A stretch of DNA of 46,724 nucleotides, from assembly GCA_016293065.1 (NCBI GenBank), contig JAEDEY010000004.1, forward strand, positions 1-46,724, in the 5' to 3' direction. Positions within the stretch are counted from its first letter, which is position 1. Each line of letters starts with the position of its first letter. Source of the stretch: Bacteroidales bacterium. Its GTDB lineage: Bacteria; Bacteroidota; Bacteroidia; Bacteroidales; UBA3663. The notes under the pieces are model-generated. The model saw only the letters and a list, made by a program, of their open reading frames with translations, had not been told where the DNA came from and made no database searches. The translations under genes and the position numbers were made by a program. Of the stretch, positions 8,122-16,650 are shown in pieces.

Positions 8122-8814
8122 ATGAAGAAAAAAGGCATCATTGCTCTTGCTATTATTCTGACGATTCTGGTCATTGACCAGATCATAAAGATCTACATCA
8201 AGACCCATTTCTATCTCCATGAGAGTTATGAAGTGACCTCCTGGTTTTACCTGGCTTTCACAGAGAATAATGGAATGGCTTTTGGTGTAGAGCTTTTCGA
8301 CAAGTTCCTGCTTACGTCATTTAGGATAATTGCAGTGGCTTTCTTTACGTACATCCTTGTGAAATACATAAGGAAGGACTTAGTCACAATGGGCTTCACG
8401 ATTGTCATGTCGATGATAATAGCTGGAGCTATGGGTAATATCTTTGACTGTGTATTTTATGGGAAACTATTCACAGACAGTCATGGACAGGTTGCGCAAT
8501 GGGCGGATCCTGCCAATGGAATTATGGGTTATGGAGAATGGTTCAGAGGTTTAGTGGTCGATATGTTCTACTTCCCGCTGTTTCATTTCAACTGGCCTGA
8601 CTGGTTTCCTCATACTCGTGAGATAATCGATTGGGGCTGGATAAGTTTCACTTGGCCATCGTGGGCTCCGACGTGTGACAGAGAGTTCGTCTTCTTCAGC
8701 CCAGTATTTAACTTTGCAGACGCGGCTATTTCGGTCGGAGTGTTCTTGATGCTGGTATGTTTTCCCAAGTCGTTCTTGTCTTTATTGAACGACAATGAAG
8801 AACAGCAGAAATAA
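8122..8814 (+). CDS. lspA: Lipoprotein signal peptidase (signal peptidase II) with an enlarged periplasmic loop
   Basis: A 230-residue inner-membrane aspartyl protease that removes signal peptides from diacylglyceryl-modified prolipoproteins. It has four membrane segments (about residues 5-25, 62-82, 90-110 and 200-218). The first conserved stretch is TENNGMAFG. The catalytic aspartates are D147 in GLVVDM and D200 in NFADAAIS. In typical LspA proteins these are about 20 residues apart; here they are 53 apart, because a Trp/Pro-rich segment (about 150-190) is inserted, and the protein is about 60 residues longer than the E. coli enzyme. Enlarged forms appear to be normal for Bacteroidetes. It lies in an operon with the DksA-like gene upstream and a DUF4296 lipoprotein downstream, itself a likely substrate. 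Confidence 0.93.
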   Translation: MKKKGIIALAIILTILVIDQIIKIYIKTHFYLHESYEVTSWFYLAFTENNGMAFGVELFDKFLLTSFRIIAVAFFTYILVKYIRKDLVTMGFTIVMSMIIAGAMGNIFDCVFYGKLFTDSHGQVAQWADPANGIMGYGEWFRGLVVDMFYFPLFHFNWPDWFPHTREIIDWGWISFTWPSWAPTCDREFVFFSPVFNFADAAISVGVFLMLVCFPKSFLSLLNDNEEQQK

Positions 8815-8847
8815 TTAGGATAAACAGACATTGAGAAAAACTTGAAA

Positions 8848-9612
8848 ATGAAGCTTATTCCATATTTCCTTGTTGCGCTGTGGCTAATAACATCGTGTAT
8901 CTCACGTCCAGACTATGTACTTGACGAAGATGCAATGGTGAGTCTTCTGACAGATGTACATCGTTCAGAAGGTCTTCTCGAACTACAACAGGACAACAAG
9001 GTTATTACTAATGATGAAACTTACAAACAGGCTGTTATGGCAGCCGTGCTCGTAAAACATAATGTCACAAGAGCACAGTATGATAGTTCTCTGGTGTGGT
9101 ATGGGCAAAATCTCAGTTACCTCGTCAAGGTATATAACAAAGTTCAGAAGAACCTCATTGACGACATAGACTACTGGAAAAATGTAGGAACAGAGCGAGA
9201 AAGTGAGTTCGGCATTAGTGTGGCAGGAGATTCGGTGGAACTTTGGAGCATTGACAATTACCTGACTATGGACGAACGGAGGCTTGGCTCGTTCAGATTC
9301 TGGGAGATTCCTGCCGACTCGAATTTTGTCAAAGGAGACTCGCTCGTATGGCATCTGCATTTTCCTTATGTACCAGAGTCACATATATTAGTAGCAACCT
9401 TGTCGTGTAACTATGAGGATATACTTGAGATGAATATGAGCCGTACTCAAGTTGCAAGGCAAGATACGAGTATAAGTCTTTCGCTTCGTTCGGATACGAC
9501 GGTTATGTTCAAGTCTATCATAGCATCGGTGGCCCTTCTAAAAGATAGTATGACAGTGGACGACGACTATGCGTTTATCGACAGTCTGTCGCTGATAAGA
9601 ATACATAGATAA
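8848..9612 (+). CDS. DUF4296-type lipoprotein of unknown function
   Basis: A 254-residue predicted lipoprotein. The signal peptide ends in a lipobox-like LITSC with the modified cysteine at C17. I chose the ATG at 8848 over an in-frame TTG at 8842. The N-terminal half (DYVLDEDAMVSLLTDVHRSE and the following helices) matches my memory of the Bacteroidetes DUF4296 family, a small helical domain found next to lspA. The C-terminal half (about residues 120-254) looks beta-rich and has no recognised motif. The gene sits 33 bases after lspA and four bases before dacB, so it is probably in the same operon. Function is unknown; an envelope location is inferred from the lipobox. Confidence 0.78.
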   Translation: MKLIPYFLVALWLITSCISRPDYVLDEDAMVSLLTDVHRSEGLLELQQDNKVITNDETYKQAVMAAVLVKHNVTRAQYDSSLVWYGQNLSYLVKVYNKVQKNLIDDIDYWKNVGTERESEFGISVAGDSVELWSIDNYLTMDERRLGSFRFWEIPADSNFVKGDSLVWHLHFPYVPESHILVATLSCNYEDILEMNMSRTQVARQDTSISLSLRSDTTVMFKSIIASVALLKDSMTVDDDYAFIDSLSLIRIHR

Positions 9613-9616
9613 CATT

Positions 9617-11050
9617 ATGACAAAATTTTGGTTTTGTTGTGCATTGTTCATGACTTCGTTCGTGTGCAATGCACAATTGCGTAAATTACCTGCCGAATTT
9701 GAAAAGTGGTTGACCTCGAAAGGAATGAGACATGCCACTGTGACAATGGAAGTTGCACAGTTGACGGAAAAAGACCCACAAGTCATATACTCATATGACA
9801 ATGAACGTTCGGTTCAGCCAGCGTCGGTCATGAAACTAGTGACAACGGCTGCTGCATTGTCTCTTCTTGACCCAAAAACAACTGTATCAACCGAGGTATA
9901 TATTACGGGTGAAATGGAAGAAGGACGACTTGCAGGAGATGTCATCATCAAGGGCTATGGCAATGCGCTCTTGTCATCGTCGCGTAGTTTGTTTGCACGG
10001 GAGTCGTTTGCCAATGCCGTGACCATGACACTCAAAAAAGAAGGAATCATAGAGGTGACAGGCGATATAGTAGGAGATGGAACGGTGCTGAGGCATAATC
10101 CTGTGTCAAGCGAGTGGACATGGGAAGACATGGGCAACCACTATGCACCTCCCATTTCAGGACTCAATTATGGAGATAATATGTTTGAGATAGTACTCAA
10201 TACTTCTCGCAAGGGTCAGAAGCCATCACTTTTCAAGATAGAGCCAATGGTCGATGGATTGAGTATTGACAATCAGCTTTTGGACAAAGACTACGCCTTT
10301 GATAGTGCATACGTCTATGGCGCACCCTATCAGCTTAATATGACATTGTTGGGTGCTGTTCCTCACAGGTTGCCACAATTCACAGTAAAAGGTGCCGTAC
10401 CAGATCCAGCACAATTTGCGGCATCGAGAATCAAGGCTTCTCTTATCCGCTCTGGCATAAACGTGAAAGGACAAGCCATTTCAGCCAACGATGGTTACAA
10501 GCCAGAATTCGGAAAAGCACGGTTGATATATACACATAAGAGCGAACCTCTTTCGTTTGTAGCCAAGCAGACAAATGTATATAGTGTGAATCTGCTGGCA
10601 GAGATGTTACTGAGGCAGATAGCATTGAAATATGGTGACGGAACAGAGACCGCTGGTATTGCCATTGTGTTGGACTTTCTGCGAAAGGAAGGCATCGACA
10701 CAGAAGGAATGAAGATGTTCGACGGATGCGGGCTCGCGCCAGCTGACAGAGTGACAGCTCGGATGATTGTAGAACTGCTTGCCAAAATGCATAGTTGTCA
10801 AGACTTTGTCGGATCGCTTGCTGTTGCTGGCAGAACAGGAACAGTATATTCTTTTTTGAAGAATACCAGACTTGAAGGAAAGGCACGTTTGAAGACGGGG
10901 ACGACCAAAGCTGTCATTGCTTATGCAGGGTATGCAGAAGGTACGGATGGACATACTTATGCTGTGACGATTATTGTCAATAACCATGGTTGTGTGTCGT
11001 CAACAGTTCGCAAAAATATTGAAAAGATGATGCTTTTGCTTATTCCATAG
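9617..11050 (+). CDS. dacB: D-alanyl-D-alanine carboxypeptidase/endopeptidase (PBP4 family, S13)
   Basis: A 477-residue exported penicillin-binding protein, the same length as E. coli PBP4. A signal peptide covers about residues 1-19. The three active-site motifs are present: SxxK as S70-V-M-K73, SxN as S323-V-N325 and KTG at 426-428 (LKTGTTKAV). The protein trims terminal D-Ala from peptidoglycan stem peptides and/or cleaves 4-3 crosslinks in the periplasm. The region between the first and second motifs is long, as in class C PBPs, and holds the extra non-catalytic domains. The start is four bases after the DUF4296 stop, so it closes the DksA-lspA-DUF4296-dacB gene string. A separate promoter follows for rsmI. 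Confidence 0.93.
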   Translation: MTKFWFCCALFMTSFVCNAQLRKLPAEFEKWLTSKGMRHATVTMEVAQLTEKDPQVIYSYDNERSVQPASVMKLVTTAAALSLLDPKTTVSTEVYITGEMEEGRLAGDVIIKGYGNALLSSSRSLFARESFANAVTMTLKKEGIIEVTGDIVGDGTVLRHNPVSSEWTWEDMGNHYAPPISGLNYGDNMFEIVLNTSRKGQKPSLFKIEPMVDGLSIDNQLLDKDYAFDSAYVYGAPYQLNMTLLGAVPHRLPQFTVKGAVPDPAQFAASRIKASLIRSGINVKGQAISANDGYKPEFGKARLIYTHKSEPLSFVAKQTNVYSVNLLAEMLLRQIALKYGDGTETAGIAIVLDFLRKEGIDTEGMKMFDGCGLAPADRVTARMIVELLAKMHSCQDFVGSLAVAGRTGTVYSFLKNTRLEGKARLKTGTTKAVIAYAGYAEGTDGHTYAVTIIVNNHGCVSSTVRKNIEKMMLLLIP

Positions 11051-11082
11051 CAAAAAAAACATCAACATATAATTTTTTTTCT

Positions 11083-11090
11083 TACATTTG
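11083..11090 (+). promoter_or_regulatory. Candidate Bacteroidetes -7 element for rsmI
   Basis: TACATTTG fits TAnnTTTG and ends 22 bases before the rsmI ATG. It sits in an A/T-rich gap after dacB. No convincing -33 TTTG is visible at 19-21 bases upstream. Confidence 0.5.
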
Positions 11091-11112
11091 CACATTATTT
11101 TTTGAAAAGGAA

Positions 11113-11829
11113 ATGAAACTATTTGTTGTCCCGACCCCAGTAGGTAATCTCGAAGACATGACTTTCCGTGCTATCAGAGTATTGAAAGAAGCCGATCTTG
11201 TTCTCGCAGAAGACACAAGGACCAGCAGCGTGCTCTTGAATCACTATGATATCAAAGTGCCTATGCAGAGTCATCACAAATGGAACGAGCATCAGACCTG
11301 TGAGGCAATGGCCGACCGCATAGCTTCGGGAATGAATGTGGCGCTCATCAGCGATGCTGGGACACCGGGAATAAGCGACCCAGGTTTTATGCTGGTGCGC
11401 GAATGTGTGAGGAGAGGCATAGCTGTTGAATGTTTGCCAGGGGCAACAGCTTTTGTGCCTGCGCTTATTCAAAGTGGATTGCCCAATGAGAAGTTCTGCT
11501 TTGAGGGTTTCCTGCCACAGAAGAAAGGCCGTGAGACGAGGCTTAGGACATTGGCCGAGGAACCTCGCACCATCATTTTCTATGAGTCGCCTTTCCGTCT
11601 GCTCAAGACACTGCAACAGATAGGATCTTTCTTCGGTATGGATCGTGTGGCTTCAGTATCTCGCGAGATATCAAAAGTTCATGCCGAAACTGTGCATGGC
11701 ACTATTGAAGAGCTTATATCTCATTTTACAGAAACAGAGCCCAAAGGAGAGATTGTGCTGGTAGTGGGAGGTAAGCCAGAGCCAGAGCGCAAAGAGAAAA
11801 AGAACAAATATAAAGACGAAGAACAATAG
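11113..11829 (+). CDS. rsmI: 16S rRNA (cytidine-1402-2'-O)-methyltransferase
   Basis: A 238-residue SAM-dependent methyltransferase that 2'-O-methylates C1402 in the decoding centre of 16S rRNA. The hallmark motifs are at the N-terminus (PTPVGNLEDMTFRAI), at AEDTRTSSVLL, at SDAGTPGISDPG (SAM site) and at LPGATAFVPALIQSGLP. The protein is about 45 residues shorter than E. coli RsmI, mostly at the C-terminus, which ends in a Lys/Glu-rich tail. The short form seems usual in Bacteroidetes. It has its own promoter and is followed, 29 bases on, by a coiled-coil lipoprotein gene and then metA. Confidence 0.94.
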   Translation: MKLFVVPTPVGNLEDMTFRAIRVLKEADLVLAEDTRTSSVLLNHYDIKVPMQSHHKWNEHQTCEAMADRIASGMNVALISDAGTPGISDPGFMLVRECVRRGIAVECLPGATAFVPALIQSGLPNEKFCFEGFLPQKKGRETRLRTLAEEPRTIIFYESPFRLLKTLQQIGSFFGMDRVASVSREISKVHAETVHGTIEELISHFTETEPKGEIVLVVGGKPEPERKEKKNKYKDEEQ

Positions 11830-11858
11830 GAATTATTAACTTAATAAACTTTACGGTT

Positions 11859-12728
11859 ATGAAAAAAACGGCTTTCTATTCAGTTGCTGTGTTATGTGTA
11901 TGTGTGTTGTGTCTTGCAAGCTGCAGAATGGTTTCGGGCGAAAAGTACGACCAGGCAGTTAATACCAACGATTCTTTACTCACTGTTGCACTTCAGCAGA
12001 CCAATGAGATTGCAGAACTTTCGAACACAATGAACTCCATTTCCGCAAAACTTGACGAGATTAACGGAGAGATTGCCTTGGGCAATGACGACAACAATCT
12101 CATAAAGCAACGTATGCGTCTTTTGGAACAGTTGCAGAAGGTTCAGGATAACATCAACCAGAAGCAGCAGGAACTCTCGGAATTGCAGAAGAAATATTCG
12201 TCAGTATTGGGCAAGAACAAAGAGCTCAACAAGACCATCGAGCGTCTGCAGAATGATATTACCAACTATACTGCCAAGATTTCGTCATATGAGAATGTAG
12301 TACAGCAACAGTCGCAAAAGATCGAAACTTTGAGCAGCGATCTCACTGCCACTCAACAGAACCTCGAAGAAAAGGTTAAGGAGAACGAACAGCAGCAGGA
12401 AGTGATAGAAACTCAGGATCAGATGCTTAATGAGGGTTATTATATCATTGCTTCAAAGTCAAAACTTAAGGAACTCGGACTTGTTGAGGGCGGCGTGTTC
12501 TCGAAGGCACGACTGGCACGAGGAACTTTCAATGTGTCATCTTTTACAAAGATTGACATACGTGAGGTAACAGAGATTGAGTTAAAAAGCAAGGATGCCA
12601 AGATTCTTTCATCAGCTCCAGAATCATCATACGAGTTAGTAAAAGGATTAGACAATATGCTCAAGCTTGTAATTAAAGACCCAGGTGCGTTCTGGAGTCA
12701 GTCGAAATTTCTCGTAATTAAGATATAA
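11859..12728 (+). CDS. Coiled-coil lipoprotein, possibly Cbp1-like adhesin
   Basis: A 289-residue predicted lipoprotein: signal peptide with lipobox LASC (C22), then a long alpha-helical region (about residues 40-185) rich in Gln, Glu, Asn and Lys with heptad-like leucine/isoleucine spacing, and a compact C-terminal domain (about 190-289, beginning YYIIASKSKLKELG). This organisation resembles Bacteroidales proteins annotated as Cbp1-family collagen-binding adhesins, but I make the link from memory of the architecture only. The coiled coil probably spans the periplasm or projects from the outer membrane. The gene lies between rsmI and metA, with gaps of about 30 bases on each side, and shares no obvious function with either neighbour. 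Confidence 0.7.
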   Translation: MKKTAFYSVAVLCVCVLCLASCRMVSGEKYDQAVNTNDSLLTVALQQTNEIAELSNTMNSISAKLDEINGEIALGNDDNNLIKQRMRLLEQLQKVQDNINQKQQELSELQKKYSSVLGKNKELNKTIERLQNDITNYTAKISSYENVVQQQSQKIETLSSDLTATQQNLEEKVKENEQQQEVIETQDQMLNEGYYIIASKSKLKELGLVEGGVFSKARLARGTFNVSSFTKIDIREVTEIELKSKDAKILSSAPESSYELVKGLDNMLKLVIKDPGAFWSQSKFLVIKI

Positions 12729-12758
12729 TTAACAATAGTAAATAATAACTGTTGCATA

Positions 12759-13676
12759 ATGCCACTAAAACTTCCTAACAATCTTCCCGCTATTGAAGCA
12801 TTGAAAGAAGAGAATATTTTCGTGATGGACGACGATCGTGCAAATTCGCAGGATATTCGTCCATTGCGAATTGCTATTCTTAATCTTATGCCAATTAAGG
12901 AGCGCACAGAGATTGACTTGATACGACTGTTGTCAAACACTCCGTTGCAGCTCGATATAACATTCATGAAAGTGCCAGGTCATGAGTCGAAAAACACGTC
13001 GTCAGACCATATGAAACAGTTCTACACGTCTTTTGAGCACTTGCAGGACCAGAAATTCGATGGAATGATAATAACTGGTGCGCCACTTGAGCATCTTGCC
13101 TTCGAAGATGTCACATATTGGACATGGATTCAGACCATATTCGATTGGGCAAGAACTCACGTTACCTCTACGATGTATATATGCTGGGCTGCACAGGCTG
13201 CTTTATACCACTTCTACAATATACCGAAATATCCTCTTCCACAGAAGATGTTTGGGGTATTCAAGCACCATAGCCTTGACCCCAAGGCTCCAATCTTCCG
13301 AGGATTCGACGATGTGTTCTATATGCCGCAGAGCCGTCATAGTGAAGTTAGAGCCGAAGATATTTACAAGGTCGGAGAACTGAAAATTATGGCTGAAAGT
13401 TGGGAGAGCGGAGTATATATGGTAATGGCGCGTGAAGGCAGAGAGATCTTCGTAACGGGTCATTCTGAATATGCGCCTGATACACTTGATAGTGAATACC
13501 GTCGAGATCTTGCCAAGGGACTTTCCATTAACCCTCCAGTCAACTATTATAAAGATAATGATCCTAAACAGGAGGTAATTGTAAGATGGAGAAGTACGGC
13601 AAATTTATTATTTGCCAACTGGTTGAACTATTATGTTTATCAGCCAACACCGTTCGATATTAACAAAATACATTAA
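12759..13676 (+). CDS. metA: Homoserine O-acyltransferase MetA, predicted acetyl-CoA specific
   Basis: A 305-residue cytoplasmic enzyme that activates the homoserine hydroxyl in the first committed step of methionine synthesis. The glutamine-amidotransferase-like fold carries catalytic C142 (ICWAAQA), H235 and E237 (TGHSEYAP). Residue 111, which sets acyl-CoA choice in this family, is Glu (TGAPLEHLAFEDV) rather than Gly, so the enzyme should use acetyl-CoA and not succinyl-CoA (the MetAA type). The length and the residue numbers of all key positions match the family exactly. The gene is 30 bases after the coiled-coil lipoprotein, leaving no room for a SAM riboswitch directly upstream. It is followed by a promoter for the Bat operon. 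Confidence 0.94.
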   Translation: MPLKLPNNLPAIEALKEENIFVMDDDRANSQDIRPLRIAILNLMPIKERTEIDLIRLLSNTPLQLDITFMKVPGHESKNTSSDHMKQFYTSFEHLQDQKFDGMIITGAPLEHLAFEDVTYWTWIQTIFDWARTHVTSTMYICWAAQAALYHFYNIPKYPLPQKMFGVFKHHSLDPKAPIFRGFDDVFYMPQSRHSEVRAEDIYKVGELKIMAESWESGVYMVMAREGREIFVTGHSEYAPDTLDSEYRRDLAKGLSINPPVNYYKDNDPKQEVIVRWRSTANLLFANWLNYYVYQPTPFDINKIH

Positions 13677-13735
13677 TATTGATATATAATTAGTAATAAT
13701 TAAGAATTAGTTTAGTTTTTTTATGTGTTAAACTA

Positions 13736-13766
13736 TTGTTTGGTTTTACTTAATTTGTTAATTTTG
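13736..13766 (+). promoter_or_regulatory. Candidate promoter for the moxR-bat operon
   Basis: TAATTTTG at 13759-13766 is an exact TAnnTTTG -7 element, with TTG at 13736-13738 placed 20 bases upstream as a partial -33 box. The -7 element ends 30 bases before the moxR ATG. The same TTAATTTTGCG string occurs in the aroE promoter. Confidence 0.6.
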
Positions 13767-13796
13767 CGCTCAGAAAACTATATATTGAAATAAAGT

Positions 13797-14789
13797 ATGG
13801 AAAGAGTAGATATCCGAGAACTCAATGAACTTATCGAAAGCAAAAGTTCGTTAGTCAACATCCTCAATCAGGGAATGGATCAAATTATCGTAGGTCAGAA
13901 ACATTTGGTAGAATCGCTTTTTATCGGATTGCTTGCCGACGGTCATATCCTTCTCGAAGGTGTGCCTGGTCTTGCCAAGACGCTTGCTATCAAGACGCTT
14001 GCACAGTTGATAGATGCAAAATACAGCCGTATTCAGTTTACTCCAGACCTTTTGCCAGCCGATGTAATCGGTACAATGGTTTATTCGCAGAAGTCTGAGC
14101 AGTTTTCTGTTAAGAAAGGTCCTATCTTTGCTAACTTCGTTCTTGCCGACGAGATTAACCGAGCTCCCGCTAAGGTTCAGTCGGCTTTGCTTGAGGCAAT
14201 GCAGGAACGTCAGGTGACTATCGGAAGTGAGACATTCAAACTAGACAGTCCATTCCTTGTGATGGCTACACAGAATCCTATTGAGCAAGAAGGTACATAT
14301 CCTTTGCCTGAAGCACAGTGTGACCGTTTCATGCTCAAGGTGAAGATAGACTATCCAAAGAAAGACGAAGAAGTGCAAATAGTAGCCAATCATCTTCATG
14401 GATTCAAGACCAATGTGACACCGGTACTCAAGCCAGAGGAAATTGTGGATGCACGTAAGGTTGTGAAACAGGTCTATATCGACGAGAAGATTCAGAAGTA
14501 TATTATCGATATAGTATTTGCTACCCGTTATCCTGAGTCATACGGACTGGATGACATGAAGGATATGATACAATATGGAGCTTCGCCACGTGCGTCAATC
14601 AATCTTGCTCTTGCCGCTCGTGCATATGCCTTCCTGAAACATCGCGGGTATGTTATTCCAGAGGATGTACGTGCCATCTGTCCTGATGTGATGCGCCATC
14701 GCATCGGTTTGTCATATGAGGCAGAAGCCAATAATCTCACAGCCGAAGAGATTATAGCAGAAATATTGAATAAGGTAGAGGTGCCATAA
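13797..14789 (+). CDS. MoxR-family AAA+ ATPase
   Basis: A 330-residue cytoplasmic AAA+ protein. Walker A is GVPGLAKT (residues 55-62), Walker B is LADEINRAP with D118/E119, and a typical sensor-1 ATQNP follows (near 158). MoxR ATPases act as chaperones that help assemble or activate VWA-domain proteins, and here the gene opens an operon containing a DUF58 protein and the VWA proteins BatA and BatB. The Bat (Bacteroides aerotolerance) operon was first described in Bacteroides fragilis for its effect on oxygen tolerance and is also linked to stress resistance elsewhere. A promoter lies immediately upstream and the DUF58 gene follows after 28 bases. Confidence 0.92.
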   Translation: MERVDIRELNELIESKSSLVNILNQGMDQIIVGQKHLVESLFIGLLADGHILLEGVPGLAKTLAIKTLAQLIDAKYSRIQFTPDLLPADVIGTMVYSQKSEQFSVKKGPIFANFVLADEINRAPAKVQSALLEAMQERQVTIGSETFKLDSPFLVMATQNPIEQEGTYPLPEAQCDRFMLKVKIDYPKKDEEVQIVANHLHGFKTNVTPVLKPEEIVDARKVVKQVYIDEKIQKYIIDIVFATRYPESYGLDDMKDMIQYGASPRASINLALAARAYAFLKHRGYVIPEDVRAICPDVMRHRIGLSYEAEANNLTAEEIIAEILNKVEVP

Positions 14790-14817
14790 GCCTCGCAGAG
14801 AATAAATCATTTCAGTT

Positions 14818-15687
14818 GTGGAGACTACAGATTTAATTAAGAAAGTACGTCAGATAGAGATTAAGTCTCGTGGTTTGAGTGCCAATATCTTCGCTGGAAG
14901 TTACAAGACGGCATTCAAGGGTCATGGTATGTCTTTTGCTGAAGTGCGAGAGTATCAATATGGCGATGATGTACGTGACATTGACTGGAATGTGACTGCC
15001 CGTCAGAATAAGCCTCATATCAAGATATTTGAAGAAGAGCGAGAGATGACGGTCATGCTCCTCATTGATGTGAGTGGCAGTAGGGAGTTCGGTACGACCT
15101 CTCAGACCAAGCAAGATCAGATAACACAGATTGCTGCTACATTAGCTTTCAGTGGCATACAGAACAATGACAAGATTGGCGTGGTGTTCTTCAGTGACAG
15201 GATAGAGAAATTCATTCCTCCACAGAAAGGCAAGAAGCATGTTTTGGCCATCATCAGCGAGATGATCAAATACAAGCCCGTCAATCGTGGGACGGACATA
15301 GATAATGTGATCAAGTATGTGAGCAATGCCCAGAAGAAACGTTGCACCACTTTCATTATCTCTGATTTTTTTGACATGCATGACTACAAGCAGTCGCTCA
15401 CCATCGCCAATAGTAAGCATGACATAGTGGCTATACAAGTATATGATCCACGTGAGAAGGAACTGCCTAATATAGGTTTCATGAAAGTGAGGGATGCAGA
15501 GACTGGTGCAGAGCGCTGGGTTGACACCTCAAGCCGACGCACGAGAGAGGCTTATGCTCAGTGGTGGAAAGATACTAACGAGCATATGAAGAATGCATTT
15601 CTCCACAGTAGGGTCGATAGTGTCTCTATCTCGACCGAAGAAGATTTTGTCCCACCTCTATTAGGGTTGTTCAAGAAACGAGTATGA
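14818..15687 (+). CDS. DUF58 (VWA-like) protein of the Bat operon
   Basis: A 289-residue protein starting from GTG; no ATG is available and the N-terminus METTDLIKKVRQIEIKSRG aligns well with the family. The DUF58 core is visible at GMSFAEVREYQYGDD (residues 39-53) and DIDWNVTARQ. It is followed by a VWA-like fold with a partial MIDAS, LIDVSGSREFG (near 82). DUF58 proteins are encoded next to MoxR ATPases and are thought to be their substrates or adaptors. There is no signal peptide or membrane segment, so it should be cytoplasmic. The stop overlaps the next start by four bases (ATGA), showing tight translational coupling within the operon. Confidence 0.88.
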   Translation: METTDLIKKVRQIEIKSRGLSANIFAGSYKTAFKGHGMSFAEVREYQYGDDVRDIDWNVTARQNKPHIKIFEEEREMTVMLLIDVSGSREFGTTSQTKQDQITQIAATLAFSGIQNNDKIGVVFFSDRIEKFIPPQKGKKHVLAIISEMIKYKPVNRGTDIDNVIKYVSNAQKKRCTTFIISDFFDMHDYKQSLTIANSKHDIVAIQVYDPREKELPNIGFMKVRDAETGAERWVDTSSRRTREAYAQWWKDTNEHMKNAFLHSRVDSVSISTEEDFVPPLLGLFKKRV

Positions 15688-16643
15688 AAAAGATACTGCT
15701 TATCGCAACATTTTTGATATCGGCAGTCACTGCTGCTATCGCTCAGAAGCCTTCGGTCAAGGTTGCATTGGATTCAACCTATGTGATAATAGGTATGCCA
15801 ACAACCATTCATCTGGAAGCCGTGATGCCAGAGGGAAGTGATATTATGTTCCCTGACATCGTGGGTAAGGGAGGTGTTGTTGCCTATGATGACTCATTGC
15901 GTTTTCTGCTTGAGTTAGGTGATGAGATACCAAAGATTGACACTTTGAAGTCTGAGGAAGGCATGGTGACACTGAAGACAGATGTAGAGGTCTTTGCTTT
16001 TGATAGTGCTACGTTATACATCCCTCCATTTGAGTTCTTAACAGAAGGGGATACCTTAAGCACCAATTCATTGGCACTGCGTGTCGTAGTACCATTTGAC
16101 AGCATTGAGGTAGATCCAGCAAAGTTTGTTGACATAAAAACAGTCATTGATCCAGAGTTTGTACTTATGGATTATATTTGGTGGATACTGTTGCCATTGA
16201 TTGTCATATTGCTTATCGTGGCATCATATTTCGGATATGGCTATTATCAGAAGCATAAGACAGAGACTCCTTTTGAAGTAAAGGAAGAAGAGAAACTTCC
16301 TGCACATGTCATTGCCATGAATGCTTTGGAAGCGCTTGCAGTCAAGAAACTATGGCAGTTGGGACAAGATAAGGAGTTTCAGACGGAACTTACAGATATT
16401 CTGCGTCAGTATATCGAAAACCGTTTTGGGGTAAACGCTATGGAAAAGACATCTGATGAGATCCTTGATGAACTGTATGAGTTATCGGAACAGCAGAAGT
16501 CTTCGCTTTCAAACCTCAAGCAGGTATTGCAAGTGGCCGATCTTGTCAAGTTTGCCAAGTACAAGCCTCTACCAGACGAGAATCAGCTTTCGTTTATGAA
16601 CGCTAAAATGTTTGTCGAACAGACTAAGTTCATTCAACAATAA
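15684..16643 (+). CDS. Bat-operon membrane protein between DUF58 and BatA
   Basis: A 319-residue protein with a signal peptide (about 1-20), a beta-rich periplasmic domain resembling a single BatD-like Ig module (about 22-155), one membrane helix (about 166-189, WWILLPLIVILLIVASYFGY) and a cytoplasmic helical domain (about 195-319). Its layout is a shortened version of BatD, encoded later in the same operon: periplasmic beta domain, transmembrane helix and cytoplasmic tail. The cytoplasmic tail also carries a helix with LTDILRQYIENRFG, like the equivalent tail in BatD. The start overlaps the DUF58 stop by four bases and batA begins eight bases downstream. A structural role in the Bat complex is inferred; the gene has no symbol I can assign. 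Confidence 0.75.
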   Translation: MKKILLIATFLISAVTAAIAQKPSVKVALDSTYVIIGMPTTIHLEAVMPEGSDIMFPDIVGKGGVVAYDDSLRFLLELGDEIPKIDTLKSEEGMVTLKTDVEVFAFDSATLYIPPFEFLTEGDTLSTNSLALRVVVPFDSIEVDPAKFVDIKTVIDPEFVLMDYIWWILLPLIVILLIVASYFGYGYYQKHKTETPFEVKEEEKLPAHVIAMNALEALAVKKLWQLGQDKEFQTELTDILRQYIENRFGVNAMEKTSDEILDELYELSEQQKSSLSNLKQVLQVADLVKFAKYKPLPDENQLSFMNAKMFVEQTKFIQQ

Positions 16644-16650
16644 AAAAGAT

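Noticed and set aside
12729..12758. SAM-responsive riboswitch upstream of metA
   Set aside because: The gap from the preceding gene is only 30 bases, too short for any known SAM riboswitch.
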